Notes: generated by a model not told the origin, from the sequence alone. A stretch of 64,000 nt of DNA from Pempheris klunzingeri (GCF_042242105.1 NC_092031.1:16956162-17020161); one strand, 5' to 3'; shown: positions 36,651-49,642, numbered from the stretch's first letter. Translations and numbers: made by a program.

Positions 36651-38394
36651 GCTCCAAAATTCAAATAAGGCTACAGACATTACTGATGACCACAGCTGAC
36701 CTTTTTTTTTTAAAAAAAAAAAAAAAAGGATCCACATGATAATATGTGTGATGTCTCAGCATAGCTCCAGGAAGCTGACAGCGTCTGTCATCGGTCCATC
36801 GGACATCCGTAGAAACAAGCCCAGTTGATACTCAGATCATGACCGTGATTAAAAAGTCTCCCCTTAGTTAGTCACCTGCATCGCCTTGTACGCAATAATA
36901 ACGAACAACATTGTCAGTAAACCAGAGATGATTTTTTTTAAATTTAAAGGCCAACAAAGACGGTACACTGAGCACAGCACATTATGCTTGAAGGCCCACA
37001 AAGCAGCCAGTGAATCATACAATTTCCTTTCATCTAAGCTCCGATGAGTCATCAGATACACCTAAACCTCTCGATTGCACTTGACTGGAGCCTTATCTCT
37101 ACAGAGCCCTGAATCACAAAGAAGTGACCAGACTCTTAATGTGTCGCGGCTGCCTCTGAAAGTCCTGCTAAAAGCTTGGACAGAAAGTCAAGCAAGAAAG
37201 AGAAAGCTACATTTTAACCACATATCGGAAAGAAACTGCAAAAAAGAAAGAACAAAAACAACCAGCAAATTGGGAATGAAATGAAATAAAACAAAATGAA
37301 AGAACTTGACAGCCATGGTTCAGTGCACAGCAGATTTATGTTTGACCTCAGAGTCCATCGGACAGTAATGACAAATCATTGACAACGTATTGATTGAGTG
37401 GAGAGGATGTGGCTGACACAGGCAGAACGGGGAGGCCAGGCTGAGTTCATTTTGTGAAACATTCCCTCTGACTGCGCTGGCTCAGGTACATAGAAATACG
37501 ATCGAATTACTTTGACAAAATAATTTTCAAAAGTGTCCCTTGAGAGAACAACTTGTGCTACCGTAATGTTTGAGCTCTATCATGTCGCGATTGACAAATA
37601 GCACTCCGGAGCTTAAAGTGCCCGCTTTCAGTCACCGAGCAGTTTTAAATTCATATCATACTCAATTCAGTACATTGCAAACATTTCCTGCTGGGGTACT
37701 TTTCAGGCGTACAAATATTTCTCATCTGAGTCCCTGAGCCTGCTCTTATTTTGAGTGTTCCTCCTCTGTGGCAGATTTTAAAAAGTCTTTGTCACACTCT
37801 GCTATGATTACAGGACGTGTAACTCTGAGGGTAGCTGCTGCCGAGTTGGACTGAGATGACAAAGAAGGGGAGTTTTGGTTGACGTCATATCCAACCCAAA
37901 CCTACCAGCGTCATGTTATTACTAATAATGTTTAACAGTTTAATCAATAGTTGACATCTTTCCCATGCCCTCTAAAAGCACCGCGCTAATATTCAGATGT
38001 TGAAATGATGGCCTGAACCAACGTGTAACACACACCTGTAGCTCATGGCTTGTTTGTTCTTGTTTGAGCTCATGCTGAAAACTGAAAACTGTTCCATGTC
38101 TAAAAAGAGGAAATCAGACAAGATTTAGAAAAGTCTTCCGTGCACTTTAGAAATCTGTGAACCTGGACAGACTCTGTGGGATTTTATCGAGTTTGTACGT
38201 CGTGTTGACTCACACTAAACGTTTTAATTGGCCTTTCTGCACCTCTGCGCAGCATGGACCTTCGACTTTCATGCTCGCACTGAATGGATGAATTGACCGG
38301 CCACAACGCGGTTTTTGTCATTGTCCTATTAAGCCTATTCAGACAAGATGGCTGTGTCCTAAATGTGGCCAAAGAAGAAAGTCAGTACTTTGTG

Positions 38395-38600
38395 CAGTTG
38401 TACCATGCATATTTTCAGGTTCATGCTTTTATTTAGGGATCCCACTAGAATATGTTTTACATGCAGCAACATTCAAAGCTCATTATTTTTCTCACACTGG
38501 ATGTGGCTGATGCAGCTGTTTCCACCCGCTTTCTTCCGTTTTAGCTCCTGTCTCTTTAAGTAAAGTTAAACAGACTAACCTGCCAAATAACCAGAAAACA
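38395..38600 (+). repeat. Teleost interspersed repeat fragment
   Basis: The text 'cacactggatgtggctgatg', 'cagctgtttccaccc' and 'ttagctcctgtctctttaag' matches a non-coding repeat commonly met in teleost DNA. The element class is unknown to me and the boundaries are approximate. Confidence 0.4.
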
Positions 38601-40550
38601 ACATAAAACACAACAAAACTTAAAGCTCCCAAATCTGAGGTCAGGTATCGGACTCTCTGTAACGATCCACCCTCAAGCTTGTACCGTCGCCTCGTTAAGA
38701 AAGCGGTCCACATTTCAGTTTTCCAGTCTATGAGGGGACATTTCCATCATATTTCTATCTTTGGCAAAATAAATCCACCTGTTCTGTCCACCTGAGGACG
38801 TGAAGACAGGGTTCTTGCAGCCAACAGATATCTTTTGACATCTTCACTGTGGCTAGGTTTTTAGTGGACGAGACACTCAGAGTGCTGACGGGCTGAAAGA
38901 GGCCATCTGTGCACTTTGATGAGGGGCCAAATCTAAACTGCATGCTTTCACCCATTGAAAGATGGAGCAGGAGAAAAAAGGATGGTGCTTTAAAGTAGCT
39001 TGGGGGTCTGTGGACACACTGGGGGGACATTTCATGTTGAAAAGGCATTATATAGTATATATAGTGCAAATATAGCAGCGGGATGACAGCAACAGAGGGG
39101 AAAAAAGGCAAAGATCTCACAGATTACCACTATATTTACCACATCATCTGGACCTTCTCTGTCCCTTCTGACAGCTGAAGAAGAGAGAAGGTTTTCAGGG
39201 TGCAGCAGCAGGTCATCTGCAGCAATATAGATCTGTTCTGCAGCTATTTCTATTTCTGTTCTGAGAAAGAGCTGCAGACTGAAGAACCTACGGAGTCTTA
39301 CATCGCCAAGTTTTACAAAACTCATTACCTTATCACTGTGAGAGTCAGCCCATTATCGGATCCCCATGGCAACTACAGCTCATTGATAATCCTCATTTGG
39401 TCCCATGTGCTGCCCTCTGCATGAAACTGGGACCATTTCCAGTGGGAATGTAGACTATTTTGTTTCCTTCCTAAGCAGCACATTAATTGAGACGGATGGC
39501 TTAAGGCGCAGAGTGAAGTGGAAAGCTATGCTTTTAGATATTGAATAAAGAAAACAAAAACATCCACAGAGAGGACCGCACAGTCTGATCGAGACGCACC
39601 CCGAGGAACACAATTAAAAAGACAATCCTCTCGAACTGAATCACCTTGTTGAAACATTGATTTAGTCTCGGTGATAAATATTTCTATGCAGCAGCTGTAG
39701 CATTGTCGGGGCCCCGCTTATGAACTCACCAAAAAACACAGTATTTATTTCTGCAGCTGAAAGGAACACAGACATGACTCACTTTACAACTCAGTCTGAA
39801 AATAACCTTTAACCAATTATTTATTATGAACACGTAAAAAAGCTCAAGAGAATCCAAAAATCTGCACATTTAGGGGTGAAAACATTCTTGAAACAAAGCT
39901 CATATGTGCTAATGCAGTTTTCATCTGAATGGACAAATCAATTTGCCTGCAGAAAGGGAAAAGTGCTAGATGTACATCCCAGCGTGCTACAGGACCCTGC
40001 GGCTGCCTTTTCTAACCGAGACCATTCCCCAAACCATCTATAGCTCAGCACCCAATCGTTATATCAATCTCGTGTGTGGTTGTTCTTAAATAAGACCTCA
40101 GAGGGTTATTTTGAAGAAAAACAATGCATTTGAAATTCAAGATCCAAGATTGCTTTGACATGGAAATCAGTTGCTTAAGATGAGGGGGGCATTGGTGTTT
40201 TCCATTAAAAGTGCTGTTGTTATTCATTGAGAAATTCAAGTTTAAGCACAAATTGCTTTGAAAAGAGATCATATATCATATATCCCCTTCGCTGCTAAAT
40301 TCAATTAAGATCCGCAACTTCAGCTTTAAGGTCGATCATCTACTCTGTTTCATTTTCTCTGATCCTTACTCCTTATGTGATCTACAGCCCCCCCCCCCCC
40401 CCCGTTCTCTTTGATGCTCATCTCATGCCCATATCAATCCCGGGGTTATTTATCTGATATGATTGACCAGTAATGACTGTAGCCATACATTTCTAATGTG
40501 GAAAACTAACTCATGGGTACATGCATGACCATGAAAAAGATATGTTAAGG

Positions 40551-40594
40551 TAAGATGAGATGAGATGAGATGAGACGAGACAAGACAAGACAAG
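40551..40594. repeat. Pentanucleotide array GAGAT to AAGAC
   Basis: About nine 5-base units. The first are GAGAT, then GAGAC, then AAGAC, so the array shows a directional change of unit. Confidence 0.85.
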
Positions 40595-42297
40595 ACTTGA
40601 TATGGGAAACTAATTTGGTCGGCCATGCACAAAGACAAACAACATCTGAGGGGAGCTACAGAGTTGGGTGATAATTCTCTGGAGGTTGATCACAACAAGT
40701 GAAAACTTTGATAAAAAGTTAAAGATATTGTTATTTGATAAATTGTTGATTTTAAAAAATAAAATTGATGGCTGCTTTAAGATTTTCAGGAAATCAAACT
40801 CCATTTTGGATTCTACTTATGGTCATTTTTCTCCTGCAGTAACCACTTAACATGTATATACTCATCCTGTGTTCCACGTACTTTTTTTGAGCCATATCAC
40901 GAACTGTAGCTGCCCTCACAAAGAGCACACTTTCCATGCAGCATGGAACATGTTGCTCTTGTTACTTTGTCATGTCATCGTAGATTCTAACTTGCAGTGT
41001 GATAGTGTGTGACATTTCTATGCTATCTCTGTAGTCCTGTCCTTTTGTTGTCGGTTATCTTCAGGATTATTTTGGCCACTTAAACAATTCCTATTATTTC
41101 TATTACTTCTATTCCATCGGTAACAGTCTGCATGTTAACCCTTTTTCACACAAATCTCTCTTTCCCTGGCAGATGTTTTCTTTGTTTCAGCAGCTTGCTC
41201 TATGTTCTGCCTGCATGGCATTTCACTGTCAGTGTGCTGTCATCTGTCTGTGCTCTGTGGGCAGCTATGCTGATGCTGCACAGAGCATTGTTGGTCAGAA
41301 CAACCAAAAAAAGTATACTGGCTTGCATGCTGCTTAATGCAGCCGGATGTAGTTGGACATCCTGGTATTTTTGACAAACTGAATTTGGCATACAGGTACT
41401 GGGACAGAATAAATCTACCTGGCATACTGAGCAGTACGGTAGTATGGGTACTAGATTTCACCATCATCGTTACCTCTCTGTATATTAGCTTTCATTGTTC
41501 GTGGCATGTTCAATACATATTAGGGATTTTCAGCAAACAATGCTGCAATGCATGCAGCTTAAATGTATTTAATTGATAACAGCCTCAGTGTTTTAGGCCA
41601 CACAGTTGACTCTAATACTATATTAGAGCTGTATTAAGTTACTGCGAATGCAAAACAATAAAACAATCAACTGTCGAAACACCAGACGGAAACACAATCA
41701 GTAGTGAGTTATTCATTCATTAAAATCTGCATGTGCTAAACAAAACAATTTTTGCCATTTTTTGACAGTAGATCAGTTTTAAATATTGTTGGGAGCCACT
41801 GAACAAGAAGAATGAGCCACTGAGAGAATAGATAAAGAGCCGCAGGTAACTGACTGCACACCTCCAAACCCTCAGTAAGGTAGCAGCGATTATTTTACTG
41901 CCCTGCTGTTGTGAAGATAACTACCCCTGTAGCATGAAAACCCTCAGTAAAACGTGAATTTGTTTGGCTGCACTGTAAACAGATAACACCAGTTGCTCTT
42001 CTGTTGTATTTCTGACAAAGTAAATGCTCTGTGATTGTTTACTGCCCCCTGGACTCTGCGGTTACCGTGGTAACCACAGCTGACTGAATTATAACATTTT
42101 ACAAGCAATCCATCAATCAATAAAAAGCTGCTCAGAAGTGATGCAACTGAAAACGGGCAACAAAGCTGAAATGTCACCTTAGAAATTTAAATTTGCCAAA
42201 ACAATACGTACAATACGTAAAACAAATCATGTCAAAAACAGAACATGTAATTAAAGAAACAAGCTATTGTCTCATGTCATGTGGATAAAAAGGCACT

Positions 42298-42560
42298 GGG
42301 TGTCACAGCTGGTGGTCAGAGAAAGGACCCAAACTCAGACAGAGGCAGATTTTAACAAACCACATAGACAGAAACAACCAGTGTACACAGACTAACCAAG
42401 AAAGAACGAAGGACATGGGCTGGTATATAAGAAAAGACTGAAATGATGATTAATGAGGGAGGTGAAGGCAGGTGAAGGCAATCACAAGAAACCCCACAAA
42501 GGCAGAAAGTCCCAGACACCAACAGGAAACCAAGACTGAGAATAACACGTAATATAACAG
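42298..42560. repeat. Interspersed repeat fragment
   Basis: The text 'gggtgtcacagctggtggtc', 'ggacccaaactcagacagag' and 'cacagactaaccaagaaag' resembles a family of fish repeats that contain 'ggacccaaatgcagac'. It also contains a 10-base direct repeat (ggtgaaggca twice). There is no coding capacity. Confidence 0.4.
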
Positions 42561-42839
42561 TTTTCTATGTAGTGTGGCCTATTCACATCGCTGAATGTGT
42601 GCCTGAGCCTCAGAGGCAGGCTCTGCTGTCACCATACGGTCAAGTCACCTCCAATTGCATTAGTGCTGCAGAAACTGAATAATCAGATTACTGAATGATC
42701 TAGATACATTAGCAAATCATTAAACAAATTAGTGCACCATAAGACGGGAAGCGGGTATCTCTCAGCTAACTAAACCTGTCTGTCCATTTATTCAGTTTGC
42801 TGTTCATATTCTAGCTCTGTTATTTCAGACCCATCCATT

Positions 42840-43080
42840 CCCACCTGCTCCTCCTCCTCCTCCTCACTCACCTGTTCCCCACTCCTGCATGAGCTCTACC
42901 AGGTTGTCTTTGTGTGTCTTAGCTTTCCAGCCTTCTGTTTTATTCCTGCCTGTCAAGTTTTTTGATCCTGTACTTCAGCCTGACTCCTTAATTCTACATT
43001 TGTCTGCCTGGACTTTGGTATCCTTGTACTCTTAGTAAAGGCTGTTTTACTTTTTACACCTAGCCGCTGAGGTGGATTCT
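42840..43080 (+). repeat. Interspersed repeat fragment
   Basis: The text 'tgcctggactttggtatcct' and 'agtaaaggctgttttacttt' resembles the 3' part of a frequent fish repeat; a CTC-rich run ('ctcctcctcctcctcc') lies near 42848-42864. Limits and class are uncertain. Confidence 0.35.
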
Positions 43081-45724
43081 GTTGTCTTTAAACTATGGCA
43101 AATCACCAAATTCATAATTCCTAATATCGTTTCTTGGAAAGTGGAGTTGGTGACATAGGGCAGGTTTTACACAATAAAAGTACATGTACACGATAAAAGA
43201 ACTGCGTAAAACCTTGATTAGAGCTGGAACCCTGGCACAGATGTCGCAGTAATTTAAGAATTTGCTTAAGAACAGTTTTATGGCAGAAAAGCATAAAATT
43301 TCCAAATTTTTGTGCTTTCGAAGAAAACTGCAAACTGGTTATGAAGCCTGGCTGGCTCTGTTTTCTGTCTGTCCCCTGTGATCCTGCAACGCTGGCTCAG
43401 CAGTGTCTTGCTTGTGTCACACTCATCTAAATGTTGGCTGAGTGTCTCTCCTGTTGCACAATCGGAATGAAACAGGAAGTAGAGACCATCCATGGTTGGG
43501 GGACGAGTTGAGGTAATGACAAGACAAGAGGTGAAGGAGAACAAAGAAATGCATGACAGCAAATGAACTTTGTAAATTGCATGATTGCATTTTATTGATC
43601 TGCCCTCTAATCATGTCATGGACAAATACACACACACAGACGCACACACAAACACACACACACTAGCTCTCAAGGGCCCCATCAATATTCTTTACTGAGA
43701 AACCTTTCAGGCAGTTTGCATCTGGTCTTAATTATACATAGAGGGCTAAGGTTGGATCAGTCAGAGTAAAGGAGACCAATGAAAATAGCTGCTGTCTGCC
43801 AGTGCTTTAATTAGGACCAACACACACATACAGTGTACACACAAATGCACACTTTTGATTAGTGTGACCTTTTGGATTGTGGTGTAACAATAAATTGTGA
43901 ACCTCGTATCATTCAGCACAATATCGATTAAATGGTGGTCAATTGAACAGTTACCCACAGGTTTTGTCCGTTAAGCACTACAGCGCTGCGGTTTTTTGGC
44001 TTCCTGCTTTTGCCACTACAGCTTGTTGGTTTTATGATGCTAAAAAGCGGATTTTCTTTCATATTATACACCTTGTGTGGAAAAAACACAAAATAAGCCA
44101 AGAAAAATGCCTTTTTTTTTTGGTCTGTTGCTTTACACCACTATTTAAAGCAACTTATTGATTTAGTTTAGATTGATACCATTATTTGCTCCCATATTTG
44201 TCCTTTAATTGTAATTCTACAGCAAGCTGCCAGTTAGGAAAAAGGGGAGGCAGTTATCCTGACTTTGTCAAAAGGAAAGAAAATCCACCTCCCAGGACCT
44301 CTGAGCCTCTCCAATTGACAGTTTGTATCCCATTTGTCTAATTGGTACAATGGATTTCAGTTGGTAGAGCTTGTTTTCACCTGTAATAATTAGTTGTGCT
44401 TCACTCAATCTGATTGAAGCGGCTTAAGCATGCAGTTGAAGTATGTTAGGTCCAAAAAAATCCCAGGGTGCACTGCTGCCTGAAGTTTTCAGCGGAAGCA
44501 CTTAGCACAAGACCTGTTTATAGTAGTGTAGTATATCCGCAAGACAGCTTATTGAACAGGATGATGAAGATTAATACTGCCCCCCCCAAGTCATACTGTA
44601 TTTTGATGTTAAAGAACCAAAGAAATGGTAAAAATGGTCGTATTATTATAGAACAATGATAATTGAAAATTGTACTATCATTATAGTATAATAATAATCA
44701 CTACCAAGACATGAATCCAACCAAAAGCCAGCATCATGTGGCTGTCAGAATGCCCCAAACCTTTACTTTCCTGAGCTCCACCATCTCACCCTGCCCCCAC
44801 CTCAATGCTCAGACACAGATAACACGGAGAGGGACTCAATGACACCCTCAGGTAAACCTCAACTCCTTCTTACTAAGGCTTTTTAAACATAGCTCTGCCC
44901 CGTCTCAAGCCGGTAACTGCAGGTTGGAACAGATAACACACACGCACACACACACAAACACACACACACACACACACCAGGTAAATGTAATTCATTTTAG
45001 GGCAGGTTTTTCCTTTATTTGATATGATGAAGTCAACTCCATGACAACTTGCTCTTTTTGAAAAAAAGAGTAAGAAAGACCAACGTGATAAGGTTCCAGG
45101 GCAATCATCACTTAAAACGTGACAAGAGACAAATGCTCTTCATTTGTGGATCAATACCAGCAAAGTTTTATGCCAGATAGATGTTACAAACCCATGCAAG
45201 GATATTAGACCTGGAGATGAAACCATACAATACTATCTTAATATGATATATTGTAGCTGTGTAATCATTCGTGAGTGTTTTGTGCTTTTGGGCTGACGCT
45301 GAACTTGGCCTCCTCTTACTGTCTGTCAAATTCTTCTTCGCCGTTGGCAGTTGAGCAACTGTCAGACTGGATGTGGCAGGGCTTTATTAGCTCCTTTAAA
45401 AACAAGCCAGCAAACACAAGTGGCCCTCAGCTAGCCGGCTTGACATTTGCAGAGCCTTTCTAGTCTTGTTTTAAATAGAGCCGTCATATGGTGGCTGGCT
45501 GTTGCAGCGGTGGAGGACACAATGCTGAGATAAAGGTCTCTGTTACTCTGTTACAAGTCCCGTATTCAAAATTTGACTGAAGCAAAAGGACGTAAGTATT
45601 ATCATCAAAATATACCTTAAGTTTTCAAATTGAAAGAACTCATTCTACAGAAAAATCACCCCTGTGACGGACAGAATGACAGCTTTAGATTGTAGGTAAT
45701 TGTACTGTTGTAGCTGGGTAAGGT

Positions 45725-45835
45725 GGAACTACTTCTAACTGCAGATAGTTGAGGTCGACCCCCTCCAAAGGGTCACACATTAAATCTGTGGGGTCATGAG
45801 ATGATTAATTGGCCAGGAAAGAAGAAAAAACTCAT
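45725..45835. repeat. Interspersed repeat fragment
   Basis: The text 'ccctccaaagggtcacacat' followed by 'tgtggggtcatgagatgatt' and 'ggaaagaagaaaaaac' matches a non-coding repeat that I associate with teleost genomes. It is short and decayed. Confidence 0.35.
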
Positions 45836-48081
45836 TTTTACCTTGCAAATCCACAATAAAATTAATTATTGGATAATTTGACCTCTTTGGGACTCCTAGT
45901 GCATTGAGTAAATACACAGTGGCAGCCAATCCCAACTTGAGGCCTCTCGGTTGCCAGCCAGCTGGGAAAGAGCTCCATGCCAACCGACTCCCAGCCCCTG
46001 GCAGCCCTGTCACAGCCCCGCTGACACTTCCAGGTGGCTGCATCTGTACTTAGTTATTTTCCACTACTGCTGAGATGTCAAGAGTGATAGAAATAGGAGG
46101 TAAGATTGCTGGTAAGTCTTGTAGAGCTGATGTCCTATTGCTTTAGAGTCTTCTACAAATGAGAAACATTTCTTTGACCCCATACAAGGAAATTGATTGT
46201 GTGATGTGGTTGGAGTTTTTTTCCTCTTCACTGAAGTATGGTAACAGAAATAAGAATTTCACACAAGCGGCTGCATTTATTTACAGTCCATATAGCAACA
46301 GCATTGAACAAAGCTCATATATAGAGTGACAACATGATCAATATAAGTGAAGATTCAGTTCCACATCTTGATAAACAGTCTCAATAAAATTCTGGACACA
46401 ACTGACTCAACAAATATATAAATTCTGTGTTTAGATGTGGAGTAACTGGATTACATTGACAACACGTTTTTAAAATAAGGCACTTTCTGACATCAGATGC
46501 ATGTTTCTCTCAACAAAATACAGATTGTCACATACATCATTTTCTCATACAGCATTTACATCACTGACAACTGACAGCCGACATCTGTTCAGAGAATCCA
46601 TTTTTGACAAGGGTGTATATATTTACGAGCTGCTTGTCTCCTGGTTCCTTTATTTTGCATGTGTGTGCAGAAATGTGCGTCTGTTTGTGTGGCTCCTGGT
46701 TGTTCACTGGCCAAATTTGAATCTGTCTTGGGTTTGTTTACATCTGTTTTTATGTGTTTTCCCGAGTGGTATTCAAATCCAATAACCCAAGATTAATATT
46801 AATTCCAGGGAGAAAGGCGTCTTAAAGCCAGAGCCACATCACTGATGAGCATGTCATCGCTTTTACATGAAACTCCTTACTTACATTCAGGTGATTTTTC
46901 ACCGAAAGGTTGCATGGCTCTGTATGACTTTATGACAGCCTTTCCATCACAGCATCAAAATACATTTTTATCAAACTAAACCCAAGACTGCTTTTTTTCT
47001 CAACCGGAGACATTTTAGAAATACGAGGTTTTAGGCTGAGAGCAAAAGCCGGAGTGGCAGAATCATTTCAGAAGAGAATCACTCACTGTAACACAAGATA
47101 AGTGCTGGTGTGTTTTTCACTCACTTTACAGGAATAACCTCAGGAAATAAAGTGAATAAATGTGTTTGCCTTTTATCCTGTTAATGTGCTTAAAAATTTT
47201 TTGGAGATCCTCTTCGGTAAATCGGGATCAAGCGGAATACCACAGTAAGCCTGTGGCACTTACACTCCTCCATGTGCATGTGTACAGGTGCATGCACATG
47301 GCCACCCAGGCACAAACATGCACATCTGATGCATTCCTCCACTCAAAGCCACCAGGACATAATCCAGCTGTGGGAGCCGAGGAGCTGTCTGTGTGCGTCT
47401 TTGTGCTGGTGTTTGGCCACGGGCATGTGACCCATGTTATTCTGTTTACACTCTATCTGTCCACACTTTATCCCTCTTGTGCCTCATTTCATTAGCTCTG
47501 GTGGAAAGCAATTTAACAGGAGATGCAGCAGAGCAGATTGCCTCAGCCGTCTGAGTTTTTTGAAGAAAAAATGATACAACAGCTCTGAGTCAGGACAGAG
47601 AAGGAGGCGGGCCTGTGCGCCATCCAGATCGGAGATTTGTCAGACAAGGAGAGCATCATGGAAAGTCACAATGAATTATGTTGTTTGACAAGCGCAAACC
47701 CTTTTTGGCTAAGAGGCTGTTCCCGAGAGAGTATAACGTCAACTTTTTCATTTCCAAACAGAGAACAGATGCAGTCTCTACTCAAACAGTGAACGCAATT
47801 GGGCTGAAAACCCCAAACACTTGTATCTGAGACAGTGATGAACACAATTCAGGCCCTGTAAACATGCTAACAAGATACATCTAAGAGGATATGTACAACT
47901 TTCATTCTAGGAGGCAAATAATGTACCTTCCATACATTCCAAGTTAAATTGAGAAAATAAAATACAAATTTGGAATTTATCACATATCTACAAACCTTCA
48001 AATGAGTAAATAAGTTTAAAGAAGTTGAAAAGTATCATGCAGCGCATCATGACAGGCAATGAAGTAAAATGATCAGTTATT

Positions 48082-49128
48082 CTACATCTCCCCTTTTACC
48101 AGAATGGTTATATCCCGTACACCTGTGTCATTTAAGTCATACCGTTCGGTGTTGCACTGCATGCTGGGGGATGACTTGGCGGCAGGGCAGAGGAGGGTGC
48201 GGAAGTGCCTCCTGAAGGTGTCTGAGAGACAGGCGTAGAGGATGGGGTTAGCGCAGCTCCACGAGTACGACAGCAGGACCGCAAACTCAAAAGCTCTGGC
48301 GAAGGTCAGGACCAGGCCATTTTGATACAAGGAGCAGAAGTTGAAGGTATAAAATGGCAGCCAGCAGATCCCGAACACTACCACCACCGCGACCACCATT
48401 TTGGTGACCTGGCGCTCCAGCCGGTGGCTCTCGTGGTTCGGGGTCCTGGCTCGGAGCCGCTGGGACCTCAGGTTGAGCAGCAGTGCCGCGTAGGAGGCCA
48501 TCATGACCGTGAATGGCAAAGCGAACCCCATGACGAAGGTGTAAGACAAGACGCCGAGCCACCAGGCATCCGAAACCAGGTCTGGTATACACAGGCCTCG
48601 ATCAGCTGAGAAGTGAAGTGCCATGGGAAGGATGGTGAGGAGGGAGAAGAGCCACAGGAAGGCCGAAATGATCTTGGCGCGGCGTGGCGTTCTCCAGTGG
48701 GTGAACCGAAGCGGGTCGGCCAGCGCCATGTAGCGGTCGAGACTCATTGCTGTCAGACAGAAGACACTGGTGAACTGGTTGATGCCGTCCAGCACCATGA
48801 CCACTTTGCACGCCATGTCGCCAAACATCCAATGATTCTGAAAGTTCTGGCTTGCTATGAAGGGAAGACCAACCATGAAGAGTCCGTCGGCCAGCGCCAG
48901 GTTGAAAATGTACACTGTGGTGGATGATGACATTTTGTCCAATTTTAAAATGGCAACAATGACAAGGGCATTCCCAGCTAGTCCCATGATGCAAACCACC
49001 AAGTTAAGGATAGCCATGGTGATGCCGAAGCCATCAATACTGTCCTCAAAGTAAAAATTCTCATCCACATAGGTCTGACTGTAGTTTGTATCTGGTAAAA
49101 ATGAGGCATCCATTTTGCCCCAGTGCAT
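48082..49128 (-). CDS. Divergent somatostatin-receptor-like GPCR (intronless)
   Basis: A single open frame encodes 348 residues from the ATG at 49128, or 343 from the ATG at 49113, which has the better context (A at -3, G at +4). Numbering is from 49128. All seven helices are present: Asn53 (1.50), Asp81 (2.50), DRY 131-133, Trp159 (4.50), Pro205 (5.50), CWLP 255-258 and NPILY from 294. The extracellular disulfide pair is Cys107-Cys180. Family membership rests on DGINQFTSVFCLTAMS in TM3, ICWLPFYTFN in TM6 and [15 protein letters not shown] in TM7. Ligand positions Asp114 (3.32), Gln118 (3.36), Asn263 (6.55), Phe280 (7.35) and Tyr288 (7.43) are kept. Oddities are Trp290 at 7.45 (normally Asn), DRYMALADP instead of DRYLAVVHP, loss of the WP pair in loop 2, and a tail ending VKGEM with no PDZ motif. 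It has one sequon (Asn15) and a palmitoylation-type Cys314. It is closest in feel to the SSTR2/3/5 group; whether it is a named paralogue such as sstr5 or a separate receptor needs a tree. Confidence 0.85.
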   Translation of the reverse strand: MHWGKMDASFLPDTNYSQTYVDENFYFEDSIDGFGITMAILNLVVCIMGLAGNALVIVAILKLDKMSSSTTVYIFNLALADGLFMVGLPFIASQNFQNHWMFGDMACKVVMVLDGINQFTSVFCLTAMSLDRYMALADPLRFTHWRTPRRAKIISAFLWLFSLLTILPMALHFSADRGLCIPDLVSDAWWLGVLSYTFVMGFALPFTVMMASYAALLLNLRSQRLRARTPNHESHRLERQVTKMVVAVVVVFGICWLPFYTFNFCSLYQNGLVLTFARAFEFAVLLSYSWSCANPILYACLSDTFRRHFRTLLCPAAKSSPSMQCNTERYDLNDTGVRDITILVKGEM

Positions 49129-49618
49129 CGATCGGAAAAAACCCAAATTACACCTAGAATCTATGCTGAGAGGGAGAAAATCTGTGCCACTTGACGCCCT
49201 GTGGTTGAAGTAAATAGTACTCAGAGGGAGAGGAGTAAACAGTTCATCTGAAAAACCTGAAAATCAAATACCGTTTTCAGGTTCAAGACCAGCCAGGCTT
49301 CAACAGTTCTTCAGCTCCCCCTATTCAGTCAATCGTTACTTCCTTTTATCCTCTGAAAAAAAAAAGCTGTCAAAGTTTATTCCTTTGTAGTGGAGACAGA
49401 ACTCTTCTCCTTGTGCACTTTCTCTCCCCCACGCATACACAAACACACACACACACACACAGAAACACGCTCAATGTAAATACACTCAGCACCACACAGC
49501 AGTGGAAGTGAGCAGGACGGCCGCTCGGACGCTTGCCTGGCTGCTGTTTCTCCCTGGGAGTCCTTTTATATCTCTTCCCCCCACAGTGTGTGAGGAGTTG
49601 GTCTGCTTCTGCTGTTGT

Positions 49619-49642
49619 TGTGTGTGTGTGTGTGTGTGTGTG
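49619..49642. repeat. (GT)n microsatellite
   Basis: A perfect GT run of about 24 bases. Open frames through it on both strands are artefacts of the repeat. Confidence 0.9.

Larger units (their letters stand above)
26441..48081. other. Intergenic region between the two somatostatin-receptor genes
   Basis: About 21.6 kb without a supportable gene. Recognised content includes a (GT)13 at 27242-27266, a decayed LINE segment near 29480-29760, and a 20-odd-base degenerate tandem repeat at 30540-30745. There is a MITE-like element at 33552-33852, a degenerate 'gacttgact' repeat at 36535-36650 and a teleost repeat near 38395-38600. Further items are a C16 run at 40388-40403, a pentanucleotide array at 40551-40594, repeat fragments at 42298-42560, 42840-43080 and 45725-45835, and CA-rich tracts at 43629-43663 and 44938-44978. 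The remainder is AT-rich and shows nothing I can name. Regulatory elements shared by the two receptors would be expected here but cannot be read by eye. Confidence 0.5.

Noticed and set aside
48322-48994. Several frames of about 65-130 codons overlapping the divergent receptor gene
   Set aside because: All are alternative-frame or antisense shadows of the 7TM frame.
49129-49146. Extension of the divergent receptor frame to position 49146
   Set aside because: The codon there is TTG on the coding strand, not ATG; the first true ATG is at 49128 and the best context is at 49113.
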